Source: Agelaius tricolor (lineage: Eukaryota; Chordata; Aves; Passeriformes; Icteridae). Taken from it: DNA of 64,000 bases. Of this stretch, positions 1 to 12,200 are shown piece after piece (positions within the stretch are counted from its first letter, which is position 1; each line of letters starts with the position of its first letter). A model generated the notes under the pieces. It was not told where the DNA came from and searched no databases. It saw only the letters and a list, made by a program, of their open reading frames with translations. The stretch covers positions 7,393,501 to 7,457,500 of the forward strand of contig JALJCS010000024.1 of the NCBI GenBank assembly GCA_023055355.1, read 5' to 3'. Position numbers and translations under genes: made by a program.

Positions 1-106
1 GAGAAATGTGTTTCCAAAATAACTTTCCTCATTCCTTTAGGCCATATTATGTATACAATGATAGAGCCTGAATATAAGTAGTACCTTAACTTTCCTTCTA
101 ATGCAG

Positions 107-260
107 GGAGAGGGAAGAACTCTAGGAAAGTCTAATTCTATCAAAATGAAAGGCGAAAATGGAAAAAATGCTAGGGAAGTCCGGCTGTCAAAGAGAGAAG
201 ACTCTATTGCAAAGATTGGGAAAAAAAAAAGTCACAAAATAAATTTGGATGAAGCAGAGG
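107..260 (+). CDS. RGS12: RGS12 coding exon preceding the GoLoco motif
   Basis: The acceptor is ...aatgcag at 106 and the donor gtatgt starts at 261. The exon enters in phase 0 and leaves in phase 1 (51 codons plus one base). It encodes a basic segment including [20 protein letters not shown] and the run [16 protein letters not shown], which in RGS12 lies just upstream of GoLoco. The single base G left at its end combines with AA of the next exon to give Glu. The exon upstream is outside the window. Confidence 0.9.
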
Positions 261-3200
261 GTATGTGAACTTTATAGCTTACATATTAACATAAGTAGTC
301 TTAGAAAAATTTTGTGTCTGTGTAGGTGCCACGTGTTTAATACTGTGTTGTGAAAATCATAGTCATGACCATTATATTTTTGTTTGGTGTGTTTGAGTTG
401 TCAAGTTTTCATAAGTTGAAATTTTAAGAATACCTAAACACTGATGTAGGTGTCCAGTGGGATTTTCAAAAGTGAGGGGTACCTAATTCCTGTAGAATAA
501 AAGGGGATTAGTTACTCCACTGCAGTTGAACATCCCATTTGATACTCTCTGTAAGCTGTGTAGAAGCTTGGCTTTCTGTTCACCTCTATATAAGTGTTTG
601 ACAGGCACTGCACAGTAGTGTAGACCCAAATGTACTCAGGTAAGAATCTTTGTAAGTTTTCTGCTGAACTCTGTAACAGCCAGGGCAGGGCAGTCAGACT
701 GTGGAGGAGATGTGATGGGCAACAGAAAAATTTGCATTCAGCAAAAGTTGTTTAGAAGTAGAAATAAGCAAAGAGGTTATTGGTAATCTTGCATTTCCTG
801 AGTCCTATTTTTACCTTTTTTACACCTTAATAGTTCTGGTGATATCATTGGAAAAAAATCTCATGAGAGAATTTGTTTTGCTTTCTTATAGAAAGATGTC
901 CATGGGCAAAAGAGAAATAAAAATTATGTAGCACTAGAAATTTTGGCATAACACCCTGTGCCCTAGGATGTGAACTGAAATGATGACCTGTCTGTCAGCC
1001 CTACACGCTCCTCCCTATTTTCCCATGTAGAAAAACAAACCTCAAAGGACATTTTTGACCAACAGACTAAAATTTACTGCTGAAGTTACTCCATATGCAT
1101 ATCCAAAACCTGGTTATGCACATTTATACAGCAAATGAATGTTTACCTTTGAATGTTCATCTGTGAATAAATGTCCACTGACTAGAACTGAAAAAAATGC
1201 TATGGTTAAAACTTCTACTGCAAAATGTTTTTTTCACATAAGTGTTATTACAAAATATTAGTGCATTTTAAATTATTTTCTGTTGCTTACTCTTTTGTTA
1301 ACTTGTTTTCCACATTTTAATACTTTCATTTTTTTTCCTAGGACTGAGTAAAACATTAACATAATTTGAAAACTTCAGAATTCGAGGCTTTCACATTTTA
1401 TTTTGAGTTTTGTGATATTTGTCAAAGTTTGGAAAATGCATACCAAATGTTGTAGACTGTTTTTTAATGCAAAAACAAACAACTGTTCTATGAACTTTGA
1501 AATTTCAGAAACATTTTTGTATGACACATCTTAGAAATGTTGCATGTTTTAATATGCCTACCGCCATTTTGCAAAACTTTGGCAATAAGAAGCATTTTGA
1601 AGCTTCCATCTTGGCTACATTCAGATTTTACAGCATTTGAAAAAGCATGTTAAAAAGTCATTTTTATGAATACATTGCAAAGCCTGCCAAGTATGAGTAG
1701 AGGATTTAGGAATAAGGTCATACAAGTGCAAGTGTACGACTCCATATTATGCTAAGTTAAAACTGATACTAATGTTCTGTTGCTTTATTCCTTAATGGCT
1801 TTTGCTTCAAACAGTATTTATAAGCTGGGTTGGAACTGTTGATTTTATTTAATCTGTTGGAGATGGCCTTTTTAAGCATCTTTTAATATTCTGTAGTTAA
1901 AGTGCTTTCTTCTTGAAAAATTAGGACATGCAGAGACCCTATATTAAGAATTACATATTTTTATATGTCTATGTTTTGTACCAAAGAGTTTGTTTATTGT
2001 TGCAATGCTTCTTTTTTGAGGAGTGGAATAATTCTTGGCTTACAATTGATAAGTTTCTTGTTGCCAAGTTTTGAAACTTTTTAGAACAGTGTTGATCTAT
2101 TATGAGTATTATTTATAGAAACATATTAAACCATTGGATATCATTAGGGACATGATCAGAAAATCACTTCTAATTGTGTTAAAGCCTCTTTAAAAAGCTG
2201 CCCCATTGCTTTTGGTAATGGCTCCTTGGATGGTTACTGACTATCTGTAAGCTACTGATTCATTGCAGCTCCAAGTAAAATGGGGTTACTTAAATCATCA
2301 TCTGATCATACCCTGTGATGATAACATCCTGGTTTAAAACTATGCCATGAATTGAATTGAAACTGTGATAAAATATAATTACTCTGAGAGAAAGTCAATA
2401 TAATGAGGAAGTTTGCAACATTCTGAATCTTTGAATGTTCAAATGGCATGCTATTTTTGAGTTAAGATGGGTAAAACCCATCCAGAATATAAAAACGTGC
2501 ACCCATTGTCTGTAAGACTAGAGCCTTGCTTTGTGTAAAGAATTAAAAAATCCTGCATGTGTGTACAGATTTATTAACCGCGTAAAATTGAAGACGTGTT
2601 CAAGGCTCAGTGAATTGCAGCTGTTCTAAACTGCAAAACTCTTACAATAGCAATGCTGATGGTCTTAATTATAGTGATGCTAGTGAACATTGCTGCAATT
2701 GAAAAAGTTCCTAATTAACATGGGATCTTATTTCAAGGCAGCATTGAAAGAATTGAAGATCTTCATGGAAAATAAATGTGCTGAAAATGTACATTTTAAT
2801 AGCATTGCACTTTCTGACAAAAACTTGTCAATTTTGGGTTTTTCCCCAATAGAATTTTTTGAACTCATATCCAAAGCACAAAGTAACAGAGCAGATGACC
2901 AACGTGGACTGCTAAGGAAAGAAGACCTTATTCTTCCTGACTTTCTTCGTTTACCACCCACTGGACCAGAACCATCCTCATCTACACCCGCAGGTCCTAA
3001 AGGCCTCAGCAAGCGAGTTTCAAAAAGCGATGGCAGTGATGGATGTACATCGCCCAGTGGAAAACAGGAGTCCCTGCAAAACTCTAATGAAAATTCAGTA
3101 AAGAAAGTGGGTTACTCAGAAAACAAACATAAGTCTGCTTTGGCAGCACTCCACAGCCAGAAGACTTTAGGCGTTCCTTTCAGCCCTCCGTTGTCTCCGA

Positions 3201-6200
3201 TTCCGCACGCCCAGGAGAGCAACGCCGCGGTGTGGAAAAGGCAGTCCAGAGAGCTGCAGGCTGAAGGCATTCAGATGGTAGATGATGAGAATGTGGCAGA
3301 CTTGACTCTTGTGGCTGAAGGAGATATTAGCAGCCCTAACAGCACTTTGCTACCACCGCCACCACCAACGCCACTGTCAGACATCAGTAAACTCACGGAA
3401 GCCAACTATCCGCCCCCAACTCCTTTTGCAGGTAATCAGGAAAAATCTGGATTTCAAAGATCCAATTCAGGTATTTCTAGATTTTAATAGTCTTTCCTTT
3501 TGTGTAAAACTGCTTCTCCTTGGCACTGTTAATCAGTATCTGGCACCCATTAAAACAGCAAAGAAAATTCTCTCTGCACCTTAATTTTTATTTTTTTTTT
3601 AAACCAAAAAAAAGTAGGAAAAAAGATTTTAATTGCCTTAGTCTGTTCTAACTGTAATACTTCTGGTTGCCTTTAACAATGTACTTTTGTTTGGATTTGG
3701 CATGTAACCATAAATGGCCACATGCAGACAAACCTTTGAAATACATCCACATGCTATAATTATCTCATTCACCCTCAGAGTACAAAACAGGATATCAGCA
3801 TTTTGAGCTCCATAGCACTGTTTTGTTCCAGATTTTCTGATCCATTTCTCATAATGAGATACATGATTAGGATTTGGAAGTTTAAGTACTTTAACAAAAC
3901 CCCTAATTATTGAAAATTGCAGTATTGTTTATGATTAAAATTTAAAATGGATAAGCCTCAACTTAGGATATATTTCACTAATAAATTTGATATTTGGGAC
4001 AAAAATAAAAATGTTATTTTTTTTAACCCATACTTTGCTACACAGAGAAATAGATTGCATCTATCACACTTCCTTCCAGAATATTCACATATCAAATAGC
4101 TTTCTAATAGATAATTTTAAAGAAAATATGTAACTTTTTTAGGATGTAAGTTTCATGGTCTAGCAATATCACAGAGCAATATTAGCCCAAGGCTGAAGTA
4201 TGGAATTTCTTTATAAACATGGACTCTACTAATAATTGCTATTACCAGAAACAGGAATTTGAAGACAATGGGTGTCGTGACATTGACATTTACAGTCATT
4301 GTACTGTGCATTTTAATGTAAAATATAAGAAGAGGTATCTATGTGCTACATTTATTTTTGATGTTTCACAAACATATGGTGCCATATTTGTATGATCACA
4401 TTTCTTTGTGATGTGGGAATATACATTTTAATTATTTATCTTTTTACACAGAGTATTTGATACTGTTCTTTATCTGTATGGTTGATGATTTGTAAATACT
4501 TCTTTGGTTGTTGGATGCTTATAAATGGCAATGCAGATTATTTCTTCCTCTTGGCATTTTAAAAGCCAATTCCTTTATTAGTAGTATCTGAGAAATGTTC
4601 TATTAGCGCTACCACTTAATTTCTGAAACTGAGTATTAGACGGACTTGTAACCAGTGCCTATGGATAACAGAACCACAAAATGTACTTCAGACATATTGA
4701 TGTATATATGCATAGATTTGTGTTGGTGTCTTTCTGATAATATGTCAAGTGTACAACATAGGTATCAATTTGCATATTTTTCAGTGAGTACTGTTAAAAA
4801 AAAACCATTTGCACTTAAAAAAAACTTCATGAATTTACAATATTTTAATGCATGCCATAAGTTTCTGTGTAACCACTGAGCTGTAGCTTTCCCTTTTCCC
4901 ACTTTCTACTTTTTACTTTGTAGAAATCTTTGTGTAGTTTTCACATGTATTTTGTATCCTTGTTCTCTCAGGAGTAATAAATTCTAGCTATAGTTACGCA
5001 AACTGGTTTTAAGCTTCCATTTTATTCATTATTTAAAAAATTCTTTCAGTCCTGGATTAAGAATTCTGATTGAAATTACCTTCTTACGACAAGCAGATAA
5101 ATAGATATGAACAAGCAATTACCATGAGACAAAGCTGACAAACATTAGATTTATTAATAATTTAGACATCCAAGGGCAAATGCTGTCTTGAGATGCTGAT
5201 GGGTCACATGTGAAATCCATAGCATTGGCATGTGCTCCAGAAGGCAGATAAGACAGGAGATTTCTTTGGAATTAGTCATAACAGGAACTCCTGAAAGGAG
5301 AATTTCTTCTGTCTTTGGGTTCTTGGGCTAAACTTTATGTTCATTACTTTCCTTCTTATTTTAAACTAAAGCAACTCTTCCCTGGTCTTTAAGAAGTGAG
5401 CTGGAGATCTCAGCTCATTTGATGTGCAGTAACCAAAGTAACCACCTCTTTATTTGGTAGACTTGGGTAAGAAATGAGGGGTTGGTTGGGTGCTGGAGAC
5501 CACACTACTCTTTTCACTCTTTGAGATGGGTCCTACATAACAGCACTGTGAAGCCTAATTGAAAAAAAAATAATTCTGCAGAGAGGCGTGTCGTGCTGTT
5601 AACTAGGTCTCATTGTGTTCTGGGGAATGAAAATCCAGTTTTTCCAAAAGTCACTGTGTTCTCACATATTTGTGGGCCTCCATGAAAGAAAATAAAGCAG
5701 TTGAAAGTCCTGTAGCAGTTCCCCTTCTAAAATTATTCAGAGTTTTTCACAACAAATAAGTAATACTGTCCATATTTAATTTAATTTTTTAAAATGGATT
5801 TTAATTAGCATGTATTTCAACTAGTGTTCTATACTTTCAGTGGTGATTGTGCCTTATTATTTTGTCATAGTCACCCATGAATGAGTAATCAAACTAATTT
5901 TGCAAAACTGAAAATCTAAATTTCTTTTAGCTTTCTGACAAAACAGATTTTTTTTAAGGAATAACAAAATTTTTTAAAAAAATATATAAAACACCTTCCT
6001 TTTTTGCTACAGTCTTATTGCATATATTAGCTGTATTCTACACTCTTCTCACGACACACTACTATTTAATGGGAACTGTATTCTATTAAAAAACGGTGAT
6101 TTTATGGAAAAAATGTGGGGTGAATCAAAACTTTTCTATTTTCATGATTGGAGTTTGCATGGAAAGGCTGTTTGATGATGTACATAATTATAATAAAGAC

Positions 6201-9200
6201 TTCTGAAAACTCTCTCCAGTCAAGAATTGAAATCTCAAAGGACTAAATCATTAATAATGGTTGCTTTTTTAAGTGCTTTAATGGTTGTTCATTCATAACC
6301 CCCATCAATGGAAATTGCATTTCTGATTGGTTTATTCAATTAAAATGTTGGGATATAAAGACAAATAATGACTACATAATTTGCAGAGGTCTCTGGTCTT
6401 GGTTCCAAATTGGCCTAAAGACAAATGACGTGTGTGCTTACCCTGCACATTTTGGGCTTATAAATGCTGGGAAAAGGACTGGGAGGAGTGAAGGGGTCCC
6501 TCGTGTTCTGCAGGGAGCAATTTGCTGGTGTAGCAAGGCCAGGCCAATGTCCATCCCTCTAATGGGTAACACTTGGGGTTTTTTTCACTTGATGATCTAG
6601 ACAGGAAAGTATGAACAATGGAAGTCAGCAAAATAAGGTTTGCATCACTCTGAGCTATTGAGAACACATTTTCAAGCTCAGTTCTTAACTTTCTGAAATA
6701 AGTGAAATGTTTTTATACTGTATTAATACTTAGCTATGAAGTAAATAGCAAATAAATTAGCAACACAAGAATCATTACTGATTCTAGTTGCGTTACTCAT
6801 CAAAAGAAAATGTCTTTATTTTTAATAAGCCTGCTAGTTCTGGCAAATTTCCCACTTTAAAAATCAGATGTTTCTGTAATCTGAAGACATTCTTTCATGT
6901 CTCTGCATATAATGGTGGTCCCATCTGTGGAAGAAATAATTATTGTGTGGTGTGATTGCATTCATTTTTGAAAGTGTTAAAACGCAGATTTAATCTCCTT
7001 GGCTTTTGTTTTGTTTTATTTTTCTTTTTTCAATTGCCTGGTATAGTCTGGGTACTTTGAATGCTGTCCAGTTTTTCCCAAGAGGCTGGGCACATGTGTT
7101 ACCCATGGGGAAGGGCAGCCTCCCAAACCTGTAGTCTCCTCAGGAGCTGTGAGTATTAAGCCACAGGCCATGCACTGACTTGTTTATTTGCAATATTCCA
7201 CTGGTCTGAGTTGTTCATGTTGGTTTTTGCCTCTACTACAAAGTAGGTGGGCATTTTGTCATGATAGCAACTGGGCTGTTTCACTAAATACCATTTCAAC
7301 CTGAGATAGGACAATTTGCATCAATCCAGATTGAAGTGTACGGACTGTAGATCTGAGTCCAACAAATTGATCTTCCTTCTCTTAAAAAAATCCCTGTTGT
7401 TTTTGGGGCTTTTTTTTCCAGCTAGGATGAGAATTATTCTCAAAATGACACTGGAGTTAACAGTCAGTGGAATTGTCTACGTGTCTACCAAGTATGAAGG
7501 TCTTTTTTTTTTAAGGAGAGGTATAGGCTGGATCCAGCAATGCACTTGAAAAGTTTATTCAAAACTACCTTTTAGCATATGATGTCATTGGTTAAGATAG
7601 AGAGCCAGCTAGGGGAAATAAAAGCATGGTGTACTCTCTGTAATTATGCTTCAGTAGAATGTCTGTGGAAGTTAAAGAATTAATTTAGACAGTCTAAAGT
7701 TATATAGCTTTTTTTTAAGAAACCGCTTTTTTTTTTCTGAAATAGATTTGTACCCTCAAAATAAACTTGCTTACTTTCTTATTGAAAAGAAATCTTTCAG
7801 AAATTGAATAGTTAGTACCAGGGCTAGGATGTTTTTGTTGTGAAAGATAAATTATGCAGAAATAAAATGCTGGGTACTTTCTCAGAGTCTGGTATAGGCT
7901 ATTGTTCCCAAAGCCCAAAAAAAAAAAATCCCCAACTGATCTTTTTTTATTATTCACAGAAAAGATGCAGTACCCCACAGCTGAAGACTAGAGATCAGAT
8001 AATTAGAACGGAGATCAGTGGTATTTCTGTGACTTTTGCTATTTTGGCTACTAAATTTTTCAATTCTAATGGTAATGAATTCCAAGTGGAAAAAAACTTG
8101 TGGTAGTTAAGGAGATTAAGAGGTCATTAAGAGAAATCACATGTTTATCTTCAAATTTTGAAAAAAACCCTTTTTTTTTGTAATAAATGATACAATATTT
8201 TATGTAACTAATATTTTATATAATCTCTTAATTCATGTGGCATATTTTAGAGACAGTCCAGTGGTGTTCTCTGTGTAAATCAAGATAACCACATGAATGA
8301 AAACATTAATAAAAATTCAAGAAAAGGAGGTGATTATGACATAAAATATGTAAGAATAATGTAAATCATTATTTTAATTATTTTTAACAAAGGCTGTTTT
8401 CATGTGGTAACTTACATCCTTTACTGGTTCTGTGTAAATTTATAGAAGATAATTGGATTCTGGATCAATATAAAGAAGTACCCATGAGAATCCAGAAATA
8501 CTAAGGCTGGGATGTGTTAATTCTCTTTTAATCAGAGCATGATTCAATGGGAGAATTACATGTAATACATGACTGTGATCCACAACAAACAGAGGAGAAG
8601 GGGAGTTTAGAGTAGACAAATGGGAAGCAAGGAGGACCTTGGGGGATGATTATTTGAAATGTAAACTTATTTTGATCAAGCAACAGGATAGACATTTTAG
8701 CAAGAATTGCAAATTTTATCACTGGCTGGATGAAATGTTAGAAAAATGACAGCTGCCCTCTGAACCAAATGCACATGGGCTAAACCCAGATCTCTTCAAC
8801 CCATGGCAGCATTTGGATGATGAAATGAACTTTGCTGAATTATTGGTAAAATGTAACCAGGAGCCCAGCGAAACCACATTTTAGACTTTCATAATTGAAA
8901 AATAACCTAATGAATGGCAGATTAAATTAAAATGGATTCAAGTAATTCAATCCACTATTTCCCAACTCTGCAATAATTATAGGACTCTGCAATAATTAAA
9001 CCTGCTGATACCGACACTGATGGAAAACCAAAACAATAAATGCTGGAAGATCACACTGAGAGCTGAATGTGTGTAGGCTGCTGCAGAGTTGTTTTATCAT
9101 ATCTACTGCTTAGAAAGTAGTTAAAAATTGTTTCAGATTTAGCAGTAGAGAAATGGAAAGTTTGAGCAAATTGGACAGTGTTATTGAGGGCAGACATGTC

Positions 9201-12200
9201 TGCCTGGATCAAAATTCAGAACTTTTCATTTAATTTATTTGTGGAGTGCTCCTGGATTTTAAATGATGTTGTTTGCAGTTCCCTTCAGCTGCTGTTGTAG
9301 CTGTGCACATGAAGGGTCCCTGCTCTCAGCAAACACAGGTTACAGTGCTCCCTCTTTTGCATCTGTATGCCACTGGTGAGCTCCCTATTCCATGTGAAAG
9401 TCCAAATTTGTCTTTCTGAATAATGTGTGGTGCTTTGTTCTTCTTGTGAATGCTTTGGAGATGAGTGCAATGAAAGGATTTCCATCTGCCCATTTCTAAA
9501 CTTAATGCTGCAAATGTACTCACAAAATTCCCAGAAAAAAAGGTAAATAAGCTGCTAATGTAGAATATTGCTGCTTTGTAGCACAACCCATTTCCTGGCT
9601 TGATGCCTTCATTTTACTGAGTCAGATTTCAAGGCACTGAGCATATGCTGCAGTTGCTGTTTCATCATGCAAGTGAAATTCAGCATATAAAGTCAAATTT
9701 CCTTTGCAAAGATTTAGCATAAACTGTAGGTAGGAATCTTTTATTAAGTCTGCTTTCTCCTTGGTGCTGTATCAATTAAGAGATAAAAAGAAGGAAACTG
9801 CCAAAGAAAATTTAACCTCTGGTGTTCTAAAACTTTGATGTAAAGTATCCTTTTCCCCTCAGAAGCATAAATCACTGTAGAAACTTAAAAAAAAGAAAAA
9901 GATTCTTGCAGTAGTAACAGTATGTCAGCCAGTGTGAAGTCATTCATCCACCACTTAAAAGAATCCATGTGTGGGAGGGCTAATATGTGGAAGTAGCATT
10001 TCCTAACAGTTTAGGACAGAAAGGGATAAGTGTCTTTCTGAGAGTGAAACTGCCAGATTACGTCCATGTTAAGGAGAAGTTATTTATATTGATTTATTTC
10101 CAGGGCCCTGAAACAGAAGTGACTATCTATTCACTCACTATAGAAGTGGCCATCAAAGGGCTCCTTTTTTCAGTCTCATGTAAGAAAATGCTCTCTCAGG
10201 CAGTGTGGTACCACCCTGGGACAGGCTCCATGGAGTCAGAGGCTGGAGCAGTGTCTGCCCAGGCTGCTGTGTCACAGCACACTCCAGAGCCTTGCTGCCT
10301 GGGAGACTGATTACATTTGGGGCTGGAACATGTCTGTAAATCACCAGTCCCAGGAATTGCCCCTGAAAACTGCAGGCCTCTTTTCACCAGTTATATTCTA
10401 AGTTTTATGAAATACTTCAAACAGATTTTTATCTGCTCTAAGTCAGTACAAAATCATTAATCTGGAGCTCATTCCCTTTAATGGAGATCAGGTCCTCTCT
10501 GATGTTAGAAGTCAAATGCCTGGGATCAATGGTATGAAAATCAGCAGGATATTCTTGTTATCTTTCAGTAGAACTTAGAGCCATCTAAATGGTTAATGGT
10601 TTTGACAAGAACAGTAGGATTTTAGCAAAGGTAGAATGATGAGTGAAACCCTAAATTTACATGGAAGAGATTTTATTAAAAATCGTAACTAAAATTTAGC
10701 ACATTGAAGATAAATGCATTTATTGATTATGGTATAGAAACAATATAATTACAAGGTGTTGTGAGCAGGCCTTTAAATCCCCAAGCATCTGCAATAGACT
10801 TAGAGTTATATGATCCTCTCATTTACATTTGGCTGTTAATGCTGCTCCTGAAATTTCCAGGTTTTTTGTGACCTTGTCTCTGTGTGGAATTTGGCCACAT
10901 GCTCCCTTATTCCTAAACTACCTGGAAGAGAGTGCCTTGTGATCTTTTGCTTAGATCTTAAAGTTGGAGGATTATTTAATACAGAAGATTTCCCTTTGTC
11001 TTTATAAATATAAAGACATCTTTCTCCATGATGACAATATTTAATTTAGAGTGCTTGAGAATAATACACAAAATCCAAATATCACAAAAAGAGAAATATT
11101 GGTAACAGAAAGCAGGAGATCAGCCAAAACAGTGCCTGATTGTAGTCACCTTTGGGAAAATGCAGATGGGTGCAGTTAAGCCTTCTAAGCAGTCATTTGG
11201 CTGTGAGTCTATGACAGAGCAGATCTCTGGTTTAAGGACAAAAGATGACCTGCATCTTCCCATCTTTAAACCAGCTGGAACATATCAACGGGATCAGATG
11301 CACAAGAAAATTTCCCAAGAGCTGTGTGGAATGCTTAGCAAGGGAGGAGATTACCAATAGGTGTGAACGTGGAATTCCAGCCTGGAAATTCACCTCTGTG
11401 ACTGCTGCCATAAGCAGTGTCTGTCTTTCTCTACTGAAGTTAGGTAGGACATCTGAGAGATGAGATCTGGGGAAATGTAATAACATTCCTGACATGCTCC
11501 ATACATGGCAAAGCATCTGCAGAGCTCTCCATGGAGGTATTCATCACTACAGTCAAGAATATGTGAAGAGAAATTTTCCCTGTGAAGGCCCTCTGCACCT
11601 TAGATGGTGCCCTGCACAGCTGAGTGTCTTCAGGCATTTGTTACTCAGAAAACATGAGGAGGAGACCAGTGTGAGAGTGTTACAAACCTCATTGAAACCT
11701 CATTATAAAGCTCCACTTGAGCTTTATAAGCTCATGCAAGTTTTGAGTCTGCTTAAAAACTTGTAGGATACATTTATACACAAGGTGATTTGGCAAATCT
11801 CGCCTACTATTTGTGATAAATAGCCTTGCTTCATAAAAGCTCTTTCTTAAAAAAAATGAGGAAAAATTTACATTGAAATATTTTTTCTGTGTAGTGCTAC
11901 TCTTGAAATCATCTTCCTGTTTGGTAAAGATGAGATAAGGTATTTTCTACTCTGACAGGAAAAGTGAAATCATCTTCACAGTATTCTCCCTTAGTAATTC
12001 CACATTCTTTTGAACTGGTATTTTAGACAAGATGTTCTCTTTTACTGCCCTGACTCTAGTAGTAATTTATTTGATGCTGCAGAGAGATTGCTCCTAAAAA
12101 GGACATTAATAGAAAAATATGTCTATAATGTGGATGTGTTCTTGTTCAGATGAGCTTATGTCTTGTGAAGCCTGAGAGCAAACATTGACCTTATTTCTGC

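Noticed and set aside
2690..2852. Apparent N-terminal extension (MLQLKKF...) of the RGS12 GoLoco frame
   Set aside because: A splice acceptor lies at 2851-2852 and the upstream exon joins in phase to form the intact GoLoco motif. The preceding codons are intronic.
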